A stretch of 64,000 nucleotides of DNA from Rhodoferax sp. (GCA_019449595.1 JAGRPL010000004.1:558001-622000); one strand, 5' to 3'; shown: positions 29,196 to 40,842, counted from the stretch's first letter. The notes: generated from the sequence alone by a model not told the origin. Numbers and translations: made by a program.

Positions 29196-32108
29196 ATGTC
29201 CCACGCGTTCGCATCCACCCTCAAGACTTTCAAGACGGCATCGGGAAAAACGGGGCGGCTGTACTCCCTGCCGGAACTGGCGGACCAGTTTCCTCGCGTG
29301 AACCGCCTGCCGGTGTCGATCCGCATCGTGCTGGAGTCCGTTCTGCGCAACTGCGATGGCAACAAGGTCACCGCCGAGCACGTGGCGCAGCTGGCCAACT
29401 GGGAACCCCGCGCCGCGCGCACCGATGAAATCCCTTTCGTGGTGTCACGCGTGGTGCTGCAGGACTTCACGGGCGTGCCGCTGCTGGCCGACCTGGCCGC
29501 CATGCGCAGCGTGGCGGTGAAGCTGGGCAAGGACCCCAAGCGCATCGAACCCCTGGTTCCCGTGGACCTGGTGGTGGACCACTCGATCATGGTGGACCAC
29601 TACGGCACGCCCGACGCGCTGGACCTGAACATGCGGCTGGAGTTCCAGCGCAACCGCGAGCGCTACGAATTCATGAAGTGGGGCATGCAGGCCTTTGACA
29701 CGTTTGGCGTGGTGCCCCCGGGCTTCGGCATCGTGCACCAGGTCAACCTGGAATACCTGGCCCGCGGCGTCCACCAGGCGAAGGACGGCACCTGCTATCC
29801 CGACACCCTGGTGGGCACCGACAGCCACACCACCATGATCAACGGCATCGGCGTGGTGGGCTGGGGGGTGGGCGGCATCGAGGCCGAAGCCGCCATGCTG
29901 GGCCAGCCGGTGTACTTCCTTACTCCGGACGTGGTGGGCATGGAACTCACCGGGCGCCTGCGCGAGGGCGTCACCGCCACCGATCTGGTGCTGACCGTGA
30001 CCGAGCTGCTGCGCCAGCAGAAGGTGGTGGGCAAGTTCGTCGAGTTCTTTGGCGAGGGCACGCGCACGCTGGCACTGCCCGACCGGGCGACCATCGGCAA
30101 CATGGCGCCGGAGTATGGCGCCACCATGGGCTTCTTCCCAGTGGACGAAAAGACCATCGAGTACTTCCAGGGCACGGGCCGTACCAAGGCCGAGATCGAG
30201 ACGTTTGAAGCCTACTTCCGGGCGCAGGGCCTGTTTGGCATCCCCCGGCTGGGGGACATTGACTACTCGCAGGTGGTCAAGCTGGACCTGGGCAGCGTCA
30301 CCCCCAGCCTGGCGGGGCCCAAGCGCCCGCAGGACCGCATCGAGCTGGGCCAGGTGGCGCGGCAGTTCGCTGCACTGTTCAGCAAGCCCAACGCCGAGAA
30401 CGGCTTCAACCAGAAGGCAGACCGCCTGCGCATGCGCTACCCGGTGCACCCCACCCGGGCTGCGTGGGACAGCGTGGCCCCGCCGCCACCGGCGCTGGAC
30501 CCGCTCGCCAGCCGCGATGTTGCCGAGATGGTGCAGAACCGCTCCACGCTGGAGGCCAGCAAGTCGCCCGCGCAGGCGACCCGGCATACGGCGGACACGG
30601 TCAGCGTGGGCCATGGCGACGTGCTCATCGCCGCCATCACCAGCTGCACCAATACCTCCAACCCCAGCGTACTGCTGGCTGCGGGCCTGCTGGCCAAGAA
30701 GGCGGTGCAGGCGGGGCTGACGGTGCAGCCCCACATCAAGACCTCGTTGGCACCGGGCTCGCGCATCGTGACCGAGTACCTCACCAAGACCGGGCTGCTG
30801 CCCTACCTGGAACAGCTGGGCTTTGCGGTGGCCGGCTATGGCTGCACCACCTGCATCGGCAACGCGGGCGACCTCACGCCCGAACTCAATGCGATGATCA
30901 CGCAGAACGACCTGGTCTGTGCCGCCGTGCTGTCTGGCAACCGCAACTTCGAGGCGCGCATCCACCCCAATCTCAAGGCCAACTTCCTGGCCAGCCCTCC
31001 GCTGGTGGTGGCCTATGCCATTGCCGGCACCGTGCAGCGCGACCTCATGACGGAGCCGGTGGGCTGGGTCAAGGGCCCCGACGGCCAGGAGCAGGCCGTG
31101 TACCTGGGCGACATCTGGCCCACCAGCGACGAGATCTACCAGTTGCTCGCGCACGCCATGAACGGCAAGGCCTTCCAGGCCAACTACGGCAAGGTCAAGA
31201 CCGAACCGGGCCCGCTGTGGGAGCAGATCAAGGGCGTGGCCGGGCAGACCTATACCTGGCCGCACAGCACCTACATTGCGGAACCGCCGTTCTTCAGCAC
31301 GTTTGCTATGGATTCAGGAGCTGTTCACGCAGATTCCATAAGGCCCAGAGGCCCGAATGATGCCGGAAATGTGTTTGACGCCCGCATCATGGCGCTGTTT
31401 GGCGACTCCATCACCACCGACCATATCTCGCCGGCCGGCTCCATCAAGGAAAGCTCCCCAGCGGGACAGTGGCTGATCCAGAACGGGGTGTCCAAGGCCG
31501 ACTTCAACAGCTACGGTGCGCGCCGCGGCAACCACGATGTCATGGTGCGCGGCACCTTTGCCAATGTGCGCATCAAGAACCTGATGCTCCCGGCCGACGC
31601 CGCGGGCTCGCGCGAGGAGGGCGGCGTCACCCTGTTCCAGTTCGAGGAACACGGCGCCAAGGCCGAGAAGATGTCCATTTACGACGCCGCCATGCGCTAC
31701 ATGGCACAGGGCACGCCCACCGTGGTGTTCGCCGGCGAGGAATACGGCACGGGCTCCAGCCGCGACTGGGCGGCCAAGGGCACGCAGCTGCTGGGCATCA
31801 AGGCCGTGGTGGCCAAGAGCTTCGAGCGCATCCACCGCAGCAACCTGGTGGGCATGGGTGTGCTGCCCCTGCAGTTCAAGGGCGGCGAAAGCTGGCAGAC
31901 CCTGGAGCTGACCGGCGACGAGCACATCGACATCATCCTCGACCCCGACCTGCAGCCCCAGAGCGATGCCGAGCTGGTGGTGACCCGCGCCGACGGCAGC
32001 CGTACCGTGGCGACGCTGCGCCTGCGCATCGACACGCCCATTGAGGTGGAGTACTACCGCGCCGGCGGCATCTTGCCGTTTGTGCTGCGGCAACTGCTGC
32101 AGGGCTGA
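29196..32108 (+). CDS. acnA: Aconitate hydratase A
   Basis: It interconverts citrate and isocitrate in the TCA cycle. The [4Fe-4S] cysteines are in [11 protein letters not shown] and the C-T-T-C pair of [12 protein letters not shown]. Swivel-domain motifs ([15 protein letters not shown] and [16 protein letters not shown]) are intact. Length is 970 residues, against about 890-900 for typical AcnA. Part of the surplus lies at residues 704-717, encoded in frame by element copy D, in the linker before the swivel domain; another part is near 500-530 ([19 protein letters not shown]). An AGGAGA ribosome site precedes ATG 29196. Confidence 0.95.
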   Translation: MSHAFASTLKTFKTASGKTGRLYSLPELADQFPRVNRLPVSIRIVLESVLRNCDGNKVTAEHVAQLANWEPRAARTDEIPFVVSRVVLQDFTGVPLLADLAAMRSVAVKLGKDPKRIEPLVPVDLVVDHSIMVDHYGTPDALDLNMRLEFQRNRERYEFMKWGMQAFDTFGVVPPGFGIVHQVNLEYLARGVHQAKDGTCYPDTLVGTDSHTTMINGIGVVGWGVGGIEAEAAMLGQPVYFLTPDVVGMELTGRLREGVTATDLVLTVTELLRQQKVVGKFVEFFGEGTRTLALPDRATIGNMAPEYGATMGFFPVDEKTIEYFQGTGRTKAEIETFEAYFRAQGLFGIPRLGDIDYSQVVKLDLGSVTPSLAGPKRPQDRIELGQVARQFAALFSKPNAENGFNQKADRLRMRYPVHPTRAAWDSVAPPPPALDPLASRDVAEMVQNRSTLEASKSPAQATRHTADTVSVGHGDVLIAAITSCTNTSNPSVLLAAGLLAKKAVQAGLTVQPHIKTSLAPGSRIVTEYLTKTGLLPYLEQLGFAVAGYGCTTCIGNAGDLTPELNAMITQNDLVCAAVLSGNRNFEARIHPNLKANFLASPPLVVAYAIAGTVQRDLMTEPVGWVKGPDGQEQAVYLGDIWPTSDEIYQLLAHAMNGKAFQANYGKVKTEPGPLWEQIKGVAGQTYTWPHSTYIAEPPFFSTFAMDSGAVHADSIRPRGPNDAGNVFDARIMALFGDSITTDHISPAGSIKESSPAGQWLIQNGVSKADFNSYGARRGNHDVMVRGTFANVRIKNLMLPADAAGSREEGGVTLFQFEEHGAKAEKMSIYDAAMRYMAQGTPTVVFAGEEYGTGSSRDWAAKGTQLLGIKAVVAKSFERIHRSNLVGMGVLPLQFKGGESWQTLELTGDEHIDIILDPDLQPQSDAELVVTRADGSRTVATLRLRIDTPIEVEYYRAGGILPFVLRQLLQG
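31305..31345 (+). repeat. Dispersed 41-bp element, copy D (inside acnA)
   Basis: It starts GCTATGGATTCAGGAGCTG and continues CACGCAGATTCCAT. It is in the sense orientation and read in the frame GCT-ATG, giving [13 protein letters not shown]. Its close relative is copy I, which is read in the same frame in another gene. Confidence 0.78.
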
Positions 32109-32156
32109 CGGCGGGGCTGCATTTTGGTTCTATGATCCTGTCATCAGGAGTAAACC

Positions 32157-32468
32157 ATGCGCAGTGAAGTTTCCGTCAAGTTCAATAACGCCGCCCCCGT
32201 GCGGGTGGCCATCAACCCCGAGCAGGCCATGGAGCGCGACGCCGCGCGCCAGTGGCTGGACCAGCAGTTCACCGAAATGGAATGCGAGCCCCTGCGCGCC
32301 ACCGGCAAGTTGCTGATGGCCGACCGCGTGGTGGTGGTGGCCCAGGCCGCGGGCCCGGCCAAGTTCGCCGACGCCCAGTGGGCCCAGGCCTTTGCCTATG
32401 CCGCCAGCGCGGTGCTGGGCAAGCCAGTGATCAATGTGGATGCCGATACTTTAAGCATCACTTACTGA
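32157..32468 (+). CDS. Hypothetical protein
   Basis: This 103-residue protein begins MRSEVSVKFNNAAPVRVAINPEQAM, after an AGGAG ribosome site, 48 bases after acnA. It has no membrane segment and only one cysteine. It seems a small alpha/beta domain. The conserved position after aconitase might suggest a link to the TCA cycle, but nothing in the sequence proves it. I do not recognise the family. Confidence 0.7.
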   Translation: MRSEVSVKFNNAAPVRVAINPEQAMERDAARQWLDQQFTEMECEPLRATGKLLMADRVVVVAQAAGPAKFADAQWAQAFAYAASAVLGKPVINVDADTLSITY

Positions 32469-32475
32469 TCCAGCC

Positions 32476-32494
32476 CCCGCGCAGCTTGCGCGGG
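32476..32494. terminator. Hairpin between convergent genes
   Basis: CCCGCGCA-GCT-TGCGCGGG forms an 8-bp stem with a three-base loop between the hypothetical gene (ends 32468) and trhP (ends 32534). The A-rich run TATCAAAAA of element copy G follows, but no clear T tract does, so terminator strength is uncertain. Confidence 0.55.
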
Positions 32495-32496
32495 TA

Positions 32497-32528
32497 GCTA
32501 TCAAAAAGTGAGCAAACGCGTGGCTGCC
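32497..32528 (+). repeat. Dispersed element, diverged copy G
   Basis: It begins GCTATCAAAAAGTGAGC, matching the family start and the AGC at 15-17. It then needs a gap to place ACGCG, so it is truncated or decayed. It lies in the convergent spacer before trhP. Confidence 0.4.
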
Positions 32529-32533
32529 CGGCC

Positions 32534-33919
32534 TCAGGCCGGCAGCATGCGCGCCAGCAGGGCGCCGGCATAGCGCGCTTCCAGTGGAATGCGCACCTGC
32601 AGCGGGCTGCCGGGCGCCGCCGTGATGGCTTCGCCGTCCAGGTTGCGCATCTGCTCCAGCGTGAAGGTGTGGTTGCCGCTGGGGTGGATGACCTCGATCT
32701 GGTCGCCGACCAGGAACTTGTTCTTCACCTCGACCTCGGCCCAGCCGTCGGTGACACCGCGCACTTCGCCCACGAAATGGCTGTGGCCGATGTCGGAGTG
32801 GCCGGTTTCGTAGTTCTGGTAGTCCTGTGACGGACGGCGCTCCAGGAAGCCGCTGGTGAAGCCGCGGTTGGCCAGACCTTCGAGCTCGGTGATGAGCTGG
32901 GGGTTGAAGGGCCGCCCGGCCACCGCATCGTCAATGGCGCGGCGGTAGGTCTGCGCGGTGCGGGCCACGTAGTACAGGCTCTTGGTGCGGCCTTCTACCT
33001 TGAGCGAGTCCACGCCAATCTTCACCAGGCGCTCCACGTGCTCCACGGCGCGCAGGTCCTTGCTGTTCATGATGTAGGTGCCGTGCTCGTCTTCCATGAT
33101 GGGCATGAGCTGCCCCGGGCGCCCGGCTTCCTCCAGCAGGTAGACCTGGTCGGCGGCCGGGTGGCGCGGGCTGCCGCCGCAGGCCGCGAAGGACTGCTCG
33201 GCTTCCTGCTGGGCTTCGTTGAAGTTGAAGCCGGCTTCCATCTTGACGGCGATGGCCTCGCCGGTATTGGGGTCCACGGCACTGGGCTGGGTGGCGTAGT
33301 TCCAGCGGCAGGCGTTGGTGCAGGTGCCCTGGTTGGGGTCGCGCCGGTTGAAGTAGCCACTCAAGAGGCAGCGGCCCGAGTAGGCAATGCACAGCGCGCC
33401 GTGCACGAACACCTCCAGCTCCATGTCGGGGCATTCCTGGCGGATCTTCTCGATCTCGTCCAGGCTGAGTTCGCGCGAGAGGATGATGCGCGTCACGCCC
33501 ACCTTCTGCCAGAACTTCACCGCCATGTAGTTGACGGTATTGGCCTGCACCGAGAGGTGGATGGGTACGTCGGCGAAATTGCCCTTGTCCATGCCTTCGC
33601 GCACCATCATGATCAGGCCGGGGTCGGCCATGATGATGCCGTCGGGCCGCATGGCAATCACCGGCTCGATGTCGCGCAGGTAGGTGCGCACCTTGTCGTT
33701 GTGCGGCAGCAGGTTGCTGGTCAGGAAAAACTTCTTGCCCCGGGCGTGCGCTTCCTGGATGCCGGTTTCAATCTGCTCCAGGCGAAATTCGTTGTTGCGC
33801 GCGCGCAGGCTGTAGCGGGGCTGGCCGGCGTAGACCGCGTCGGCGCCGAAGTCGTAGGCGGCACGCATCTTGTCCAGGGACCCGGCGGGTAGCAGCAATT
33901 CAGGGGATTTGAGGCTCAT
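32534..33919 (-). CDS. trhP: U32-family tRNA hydroxylation protein TrhP (YegQ)
   Basis: TrhP (YegQ) is needed for prephenate-dependent hydroxylation of tRNA uridine 34, the first step to 5-oxyacetyluridine. The 461-residue protein has the U32 signature around FVHGALCIAYSGRCLLSGYFN and the downstream cysteines of GTCTNACRWNY that bind a cluster, and ends with the beta-barrel domain. E. coli YegQ has about 453 residues. I start at ATG 33919 (MSLKSPELLLPAGS), because the nine residues further upstream do not fit the family. The function is by family. Confidence 0.88.
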   Translation of the reverse strand: MSLKSPELLLPAGSLDKMRAAYDFGADAVYAGQPRYSLRARNNEFRLEQIETGIQEAHARGKKFFLTSNLLPHNDKVRTYLRDIEPVIAMRPDGIIMADPGLIMMVREGMDKGNFADVPIHLSVQANTVNYMAVKFWQKVGVTRIILSRELSLDEIEKIRQECPDMELEVFVHGALCIAYSGRCLLSGYFNRRDPNQGTCTNACRWNYATQPSAVDPNTGEAIAVKMEAGFNFNEAQQEAEQSFAACGGSPRHPAADQVYLLEEAGRPGQLMPIMEDEHGTYIMNSKDLRAVEHVERLVKIGVDSLKVEGRTKSLYYVARTAQTYRRAIDDAVAGRPFNPQLITELEGLANRGFTSGFLERRPSQDYQNYETGHSDIGHSHFVGEVRGVTDGWAEVEVKNKFLVGDQIEVIHPSGNHTFTLEQMRNLDGEAITAAPGSPLQVRIPLEARYAGALLARMLPA

Positions 33920-34018
33920 GGCCTCTATTGTCCCGCACCGGGCCATCGGGTGCCATGCGCTGATTCAAACCTGTCGTACGTCAAGGGTTTGACCGGGTAT
34001 TTCCCGCACAATTGCCCC

Positions 34019-35200
34019 ATGTCACGAAAAATTTTGATAGCGGGCGGCGGCATTGGGGGGCTGGCAGCCGCCATGGCCTGCAGCCAGGCGGGCTGGCCGG
34101 TGCAATTGCTGGAGCGTGCGGGCGCGTTCACCGAGGTGGGGGCGGGCATCCAGATGGGCCCCAACGTGGTGCGGGTGCTGTACGGGTGGGGGCTGGGCCA
34201 GGAGTTGAGCCGGGTGGCGGCGTTTCCGGCGGTGCTGCGGGTGCGCGATGCCGCCAGCGGGGCCGAACTCGGGCGCTTGCGCCTGGGGGAGCGGGCCCGT
34301 GCGCTGTACGGCGCCCCGTACGCCACCATCCACCGCGCGGACCTGCACCAGGTGCTGCTCAAGGCCCTGCGGCCGCGCACGGACGTGCAGCTGCTCCTGG
34401 ATCAATGGGTGGAGAACCTGGTCCAGGAGCCGGACGCGGTGCGTGTGCAGACCCTGGGCGGGCTGGAACTGCAGGGCGATGCCCTGGTGGGGGCCGATGG
34501 CCTGTGGAGCCACGTGCGCCAGCTGGTGCTGGGCGACGCCCCGCCCCGCGTGACGGGCCATCTGGCCTACCGGGCCATGGTGCCCCAGCGGGACGTGCCC
34601 GAACGGTTGCGCAGCCAGGATGTGACGGTGTGGCTGGGACCGGGCTTGCACGTGGTGCAGTACCCGGTGCGCCGCGGCGAGTGGCTGAACGTGGTGGGCA
34701 TTGTGGAGGGGCGCATCAACGGCAACGAGGAGGAGTGGGACCATGCCACCCATGCCGAGGACCTGCGGGCCGCCATGGCGCACACCTGTGCCCCGCTGAA
34801 GGATTTGGTGGGTGCCATCGATCTCTGGCGCCTGTGGGCGCTGTGTGACCGGGCGCCCATGCGGGGCGCCCATGAACAGGTCCGCGGGCGGGTGGCGCTG
34901 TTGGGCGATGCGGCACATCCCATGCGGCCCTACATGGCGCAGGGTGCGGGCATGGCCATTGAAGACGCGGCCTGCCTGCAGCAGGTGCTGGCGGGGCCCG
35001 AGCGGCCGCTCGAGCAGCGCCTGCAACTCTATGCGCAACAGCGCTGGCAGCGCAACGCGCGGGTGCAGGCGCGGTCCATCCGCAACGGCGAGATTTTCCA
35101 CGCCTCCGGCCTGGTGCGCTGGGGGCGCGACCTGTCCATGCGCTTGCTGGGCGAGCGGCTGCTGGACGTGCCTTGGCTGTACCGCGGACCGACCGCCTGA
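34019..35200 (+). CDS. FAD-dependent monooxygenase, salicylate-hydroxylase-like
   Basis: This 393-residue class A flavoprotein has the Rossmann motif ILIAGGGIGGLAAAM at its start, the DG motif near GADGLWSHVR, and the second FAD motif GDAAHPMRPYMAQGAGMAIEDA. It fits NAD(P)H-dependent hydroxylases of aromatic acids such as salicylate or 6-hydroxynicotinate. There is no ring-cleavage gene nearby to fix the substrate. I start at ATG 34019, the only start that keeps MSRKILIAGGG at the N-terminus. Confidence 0.87.
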   Translation: MSRKILIAGGGIGGLAAAMACSQAGWPVQLLERAGAFTEVGAGIQMGPNVVRVLYGWGLGQELSRVAAFPAVLRVRDAASGAELGRLRLGERARALYGAPYATIHRADLHQVLLKALRPRTDVQLLLDQWVENLVQEPDAVRVQTLGGLELQGDALVGADGLWSHVRQLVLGDAPPRVTGHLAYRAMVPQRDVPERLRSQDVTVWLGPGLHVVQYPVRRGEWLNVVGIVEGRINGNEEEWDHATHAEDLRAAMAHTCAPLKDLVGAIDLWRLWALCDRAPMRGAHEQVRGRVALLGDAAHPMRPYMAQGAGMAIEDAACLQQVLAGPERPLEQRLQLYAQQRWQRNARVQARSIRNGEIFHASGLVRWGRDLSMRLLGERLLDVPWLYRGPTA

Positions 35201-35208
35201 CCCGGCGG

Positions 35209-35631
35209 CTAGGCGACGCCCGCCCGGCGCGGGTGTTTTGGTTTCACGTAAGGGACCAGCTCCTTGTCGGAGCGGCGGATGTGGATGGACAGCCAGTCGC
35301 GCAGCTTGGATGACAGCTGGGACGCCACGGTGATGCTGCCGTTGGCATATTTCTGCTGCAGGTCACGCATGTCGGCCATGAACCGGTCGTGGACCTGCTT
35401 GTGGCCCGCCAGACCCGGGAAACCAATGGCTGCCATCAGGGCTTCTTCCCGCACCAGGTGTTCCTGGGTGTAGAGCACGACTTCGGACAGGACCTTGGCG
35501 ACCACGGTGTGCCCCAAACCCTGGCTGGTCGCCGTGTGCAGTTCGTTGACCAGCGCCACCAGCTTCTGGTGGTCTTCGTCCAGCGCCCCGTTGTCGATGA
35601 CGAGGTCCGGACCCCATTCGAAATAGGCCAT
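35209..35631 (-). CDS. Bacteriohemerythrin
   Basis: This 140-residue protein carries a complete hemerythrin di-iron site: H21, H58, E62, H77, H81, H117 and D122 in the expected order (DEDHQ, TQEHLVREE, HKQVHDRF, HIRRSDKEL). It should bind oxygen reversibly or store and deliver it. It starts 21 bases after the chemoreceptor gene on the same strand. The pairing suggests that it supplies or senses O2 for chemotaxis; see the findings. Confidence 0.93.
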   Translation of the reverse strand: MAYFEWGPDLVIDNGALDEDHQKLVALVNELHTATSQGLGHTVVAKVLSEVVLYTQEHLVREEALMAAIGFPGLAGHKQVHDRFMADMRDLQQKYANGSITVASQLSSKLRDWLSIHIRRSDKELVPYVKPKHPRRAGVA

Positions 35632-35652
35632 GGTGCGGTTCTCCTGCGGTGT

Positions 35653-37236
35653 TCAGGCGGTGGGGGAGGGCAGCGCCAGCAGATGGCTGGTGTGGTCGAG
35701 CTTGAAGACGCTGACCGATGCCACCAGTTGCTGGGCCTGGTGCGCCAGCGCCTGCGCGGCGGCGGCGGCCTCTTCCACCAGGGCCGCGTTGCCCTGTGTG
35801 ACCTGGTCCATCTGCCCCATGGCGAGGTTGATCTGGTCGATGCCCGCAGACTGGTCACGGCTGGCGGTGCTCATTTCGCCCATGATGTCGGACACCCGGC
35901 GCACGCTCACCACGATTTCGTCCATGGTGCTGCCGGCCTGCTCCACCAGCTTGCAGCCGTCGACCACATTGGCCACCGAGGTTTCGATGAGCTGCTTGAT
36001 TTCCTTGGCGGCCGTGGCCGAGCGGCCGGCCAGGCTGCGCACTTCGCTGGCCACCACCGCGAAGCCGCGGCCCTGTTCACCCGCGCGCGCCGCTTCGACC
36101 GCGGCGTTGAGTGCCAGGATGTTGGTCTGGAAGGCAATGCCGTCAATGACGCCGATGATGTCGGCAATCCTGGCCGAGGAGGTGTTGATGTCTTCCATGG
36201 TCTGCACCAACTGGCCGACCACGGTGCCGCCCTTGATCGCCACTTCGGAGGCGGCACTGGCCATTTCATTGGCCTGCCGCCCGCTGGCGTAGTTCTGCTT
36301 GACGGTGTCGGTGAGCTCCCCCAGCGAGGCGGTGGTCTGCTCCAGTGCGGCGGCCTGTTCCTCGGTGCGCTGCGACAGGTCCTGGTTGCCGGCGGCAATC
36401 TCGCTGGTGGCGTTGGCCATGGCGGCCGTGCCGTTGCGCACGTTGGAGACGATGTGGACCAGACTGGTGTTCATGTCCTGCAGGGCATGCAGCAGTTGCC
36501 CCGTTTCATCCTGGGTCCGGATCTGGATGTGGCTGCCCAGGTTGCCGTCGGCAACGGCCCGGGCCACTTGGACGGCCTGCTGCATCGGGCGGATGATGGA
36601 GCGGGTGATCGCGTGTGCGGCAAATACCCCCAGCACGGTGGCCAGAAAGCCCAGCACCAGCATCAGCGTGCGTCCGGACGCAATGCTCTGGCTGGCCTCG
36701 GCACTGCTGGCCAGCACGATCTCTTTCTGCAGGCTGCTCAGGGCGGCAATGGGTTCCTGCAAGGCGTCAATGGCGGGCAGGGTCTCGGTGTTCATGACCC
36801 GCACGGCCTCATCGTGCTGTCCCTGTTCGACCAGCTGGCGGACCTTGGTGAAGGAGGCAACATACAGACCGCGCTTTTCCTTGATGGTGGCCAGCAAGGC
36901 CCGGCCCTGGGGCAGGTGCACCATCTGCTCCAGTGTGGCCAGCGCGTCGTCGATGGTTTTCTTGTTGGTGTTGATCTCGTCCTTGATCCGGGTCAGTTGC
37001 TGGGGATCGGTGACGATCAGCAGTTCCATGGTGCGCCGGGCGTTGGCCCGTGTGGTGGCATTGATCACGCTGGCGGCTTCGGCCTTGACCCAGTCCTTCT
37101 CGACCGTGCGCGTGGTGATTTCGCCCACCTGGTTCAGGCGCAGCACGGCAATGGCGTTGGCCGTGATGATCAGGAGGATCAGCAGGCCAAAGCCCAGACC
37201 CAGTCGTTTGCCAATGGAGAGGTTGTTCACGTTCAT
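35653..37236 (-). CDS. Methyl-accepting chemotaxis protein
   Basis: This 527-residue receptor has a first membrane span at about 13-32, a four-helix-like periplasmic domain to about 185, a second span (TLMLVLGFLATVLGVFAAHAI), a HAMP linker, and the long signalling coiled coil with the hairpin tip [20 protein letters not shown]. Methylation helices flank it. The start is ATG 37236 (MNVNNLSIGKRLG); the open frame upstream lacks similarity. The ligand domain has no PAS or heme motif. It is upstream of the bacteriohemerythrin gene in an operon. Confidence 0.92.
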   Translation of the reverse strand: MNVNNLSIGKRLGLGFGLLILLIITANAIAVLRLNQVGEITTRTVEKDWVKAEAASVINATTRANARRTMELLIVTDPQQLTRIKDEINTNKKTIDDALATLEQMVHLPQGRALLATIKEKRGLYVASFTKVRQLVEQGQHDEAVRVMNTETLPAIDALQEPIAALSSLQKEIVLASSAEASQSIASGRTLMLVLGFLATVLGVFAAHAITRSIIRPMQQAVQVARAVADGNLGSHIQIRTQDETGQLLHALQDMNTSLVHIVSNVRNGTAAMANATSEIAAGNQDLSQRTEEQAAALEQTTASLGELTDTVKQNYASGRQANEMASAASEVAIKGGTVVGQLVQTMEDINTSSARIADIIGVIDGIAFQTNILALNAAVEAARAGEQGRGFAVVASEVRSLAGRSATAAKEIKQLIETSVANVVDGCKLVEQAGSTMDEIVVSVRRVSDIMGEMSTASRDQSAGIDQINLAMGQMDQVTQGNAALVEEAAAAAQALAHQAQQLVASVSVFKLDHTSHLLALPSPTA

Positions 37237-37411
37237 TGCTGTTGGGAGTGGATGGAGGGGACAGGGAATGGAGCGGCCAGCCAGCCGGGTCGTCCCGTGG
37301 GAGGCATGCCAGGGGGCTGCCAAAAGGAACCGAGGGAACTGCGAATCAAGGGCGAGCCCCATTTTATCCGATGGGGCAGGGGCACTCCCCCGATGGAAAG
37401 GCGGGTACCAC

Positions 37412-38701
37412 TCAGGTCACCGCGTGCTGCTGGCGGAACTGCGCGGCCTGCCATTCCCCGCTGTGCAGCACCTGGTGCAGCTGGTCCACCGCGGTCCACA
37501 CATCGGCAAAGCCGAGGTATAGCGGCGTGAAGCCAAAGCGCAGGATGTCGGGGTGACGGTGGCCGTCGCCGGCGCGAAAATCACCCACCACGCCCCGTGC
37601 AATCAGCGCTTGCACGATGGCAAAGGCGCCGGACTCGCCGTTTGCCGATTCGCGCGTCAGGCTCACCTGCGAGCCGCGCTGGTGGTGCGCCCGCGGGGTG
37701 GCCAGACCCAGATCATGGCCGGCGCAGCGCTGCTCCACCAGCGCCATGAAGAGGTCGGTCAGTGCCAGTGACTTGGCGCGCAAGGCCGCCATGCCGCCCA
37801 GTGGCTGCGCCGCGGCAAAGGCGTCCAGGCCGCATTCCAGCAGGGACAGGCTCACGATGGGCGGGGTCCCGCACAGGTAGCGGGTGATGCCGGCGGCCGG
37901 CTCGTAACCGGGCGTGAAGGCAAACGGTGCGGCATGGCCCCACCAGCCGGAGAGCGGTTGCCAGAAGCGGTCGGTGTGGCGGGGGTGAACCCAGACGAAG
38001 GCCGGAGCGCCTGGGCCGCCGTTGAGGTATTTGTAGCCGCAGCCAACGGCGAAGTCGGCGTTGGCGCCCTGCAGGTCGACCGGCACGGCGCCCGCGCTGT
38101 GCGCCAGGTCCCAGACCACCCGCGCCCCGACCGCATGGGCCGCCGCGGTGACGCCGGCCATGTCGTGCATGGCGCCGGTGCGGTAGTTCACATGGGTGAG
38201 CACCAGCACGGCAACCTGGGGTGTCAGCGCGGCGGCGATCTCGTCGGACTCCACCAGCTGCAGGGTATAGCCACGCTCGCGGCACAGGCCTTCGGCAATG
38301 TACAGGTCGGTGGGGAAGTTGCTGCGTTCGCTCACCACCAGCTTGCGCTGCGGCGTGTCCTGCGCTGCCATGGACAGCGCGGCGGACAGCACCTTGAACA
38401 GGTTGATGGAGGTGCTGTCGGTGACCACCACCTCGTCTGCTGCGGCTCCGATCAGGGGCGCAAGCTGGTTGCCCAGGCGCTGGGGCAGGCTGTGCCAGCC
38501 GGCCGTGTTCCACGACCGGATCAGGTCGTGTCCCCATTCCCGAGTGACCACTTCCGCGGCGCGGGCGGGGGCGGCCTTGGGCATGGCGCCGAGCGAATTG
38601 CCGTCCAGGTAGATGACGCCAGGGGGAATGGAAAACAGCTCGCGCAGGGTGCGCAGCGGGTCGGCCGCGTCGCGGGCCAGGCAGTCTTGCAGGGTGATCA
38701 T
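37412..38701 (-). CDS. kynU: Kynureninase
   Basis: It cleaves L-kynurenine to anthranilate and alanine in tryptophan breakdown. The 429-residue fold-type I PLP enzyme has Lys224 in [24 protein letters not shown] near residue 31, and [11 protein letters not shown] for cofactor contact, as in the family. No kynA or kynB lies in the window, so the pathway must be completed elsewhere. The start is ATG 38701 ([11 protein letters not shown]). The upstream in-frame residues to 38752 lack similarity. Confidence 0.93.
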   Translation of the reverse strand: MITLQDCLARDAADPLRTLRELFSIPPGVIYLDGNSLGAMPKAAPARAAEVVTREWGHDLIRSWNTAGWHSLPQRLGNQLAPLIGAAADEVVVTDSTSINLFKVLSAALSMAAQDTPQRKLVVSERSNFPTDLYIAEGLCRERGYTLQLVESDEIAAALTPQVAVLVLTHVNYRTGAMHDMAGVTAAAHAVGARVVWDLAHSAGAVPVDLQGANADFAVGCGYKYLNGGPGAPAFVWVHPRHTDRFWQPLSGWWGHAAPFAFTPGYEPAAGITRYLCGTPPIVSLSLLECGLDAFAAAQPLGGMAALRAKSLALTDLFMALVEQRCAGHDLGLATPRAHHQRGSQVSLTRESANGESGAFAIVQALIARGVVGDFRAGDGHRHPDILRFGFTPLYLGFADVWTAVDQLHQVLHSGEWQAAQFRQQHAVT

Positions 38702-38776
38702 GGTCGGGAAACTTACCACCGTCGCACCCGGTGTGGTGTCGGTAATTCCCAACAGGAAACGGAAATGGCCGACGCG

Positions 38777-39142
38777 TCAGTCCAGCGGCGCCAGGGCCGC
38801 GTATTCGGCGTCGGTAAACAGGCGTGAGCGGGTGATGAAGCTCACCCCTTCGGAGCCTTCCAGCGAAAAATTGTCGCTATGGCCGGCGGTGACGTCGATG
38901 ACCAGCTGGGTGTGCTGCCAATAGGCGTACTGCGACGCGCTGATGTAGAACGGACAGCCACCGATGTGGCCCAGCAGCCGGTCATGGGGGCCGATCGTCA
39001 ATTCGCCCACCAGGTAGCACATGGGGGCACTGCCGTCACAGCAGCCGCCCGACTGGAAGAACATCAGCTGCTCGCCGTGCCGCGCCTGCAGGCGCGCGAT
39101 CAGGGCCTGTGCCGTATCGGTGGCGATGACGCGTTCAACCAT
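38777..39142 (-). CDS. DUF779-family protein
   Basis: This 121-residue protein begins MVERVIATDTAQALI and has the family's conserved Cys segment FFQSGGCCDGSAPMC and a C-terminal GVSFITRSRLFTD. DUF779 genes are commonly found beside acetaldehyde dehydrogenase, as here, on the same strand 86 bases downstream of the aldehyde dehydrogenase. Its biochemical role is unknown. The clustered cysteines suggest metal or thiol chemistry. A strong hairpin lies in the spacer. Confidence 0.85.
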   Translation of the reverse strand: MVERVIATDTAQALIARLQARHGEQLMFFQSGGCCDGSAPMCYLVGELTIGPHDRLLGHIGGCPFYISASQYAYWQHTQLVIDVTAGHSDNFSLEGSEGVSFITRSRLFTDAEYAALAPLD

Positions 39143-39176
39143 GGCATTCTCCTTGTGGCAATGGGTGCTCCAGTGC

Positions 39177-39201
39177 AGAGGGCGGCCGCTGGCCGCCCTC
39201 T
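39177..39201. promoter_or_regulatory. Strong hairpin between aldehyde dehydrogenase and DUF779 genes
   Basis: AGAGGGCGGCC, a GCT loop and GGCCGCCCTCT form a perfect 11-bp stem. There is no T tract after it on the minus strand. It may partially terminate or protect the aldehyde dehydrogenase mRNA 3' end, so that the downstream gene is made at lower level. Confidence 0.55.
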
Positions 39202-39228
39202 CACGCATTCACCCAGGGGGGCGGGCGA

Positions 39229-40749
<1,521 letters not shown>

Positions 40750-40827
40750 GGGTTGTCTCCAGTCAGTTGTTGGTTTCAATGGGAGGCCGCGTACCGGGTG
40801 GTGCGGCTGTTCCGCCGGCACCTGTTT

Positions 40828-40842
40828 GCAGGAGCTGTGCCA
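40828..40842 (-). promoter_or_regulatory. Sigma-54 (-24/-12) promoter of the aldehyde dehydrogenase gene
   Basis: On the minus strand TGGCAC-AGCTC-CTGC matches the consensus TGGCAC-N5-TTGC at every position except one T, with the GG and GC pairs at the exact spacing. The -12 GC is about 79 bases from the ATG at 40749. The activator gene beside it makes the call strong. Confidence 0.82.

Noticed and set aside
26849..29590. 913-codon open frame antisense to the FUSC gene and the start of acnA
   Set aside because: Its composition (Gln, Arg, His-rich) is that of a shadow frame, and two well-supported genes occupy the plus strand.
34025..34045. GCTATCAAAATT on the minus strand at the start of the FAD monooxygenase gene, resembling the dispersed element
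   Set aside because: Only the first dozen bases match and they encode the conserved FAD-binding IAGGG motif, so chance is sufficient.
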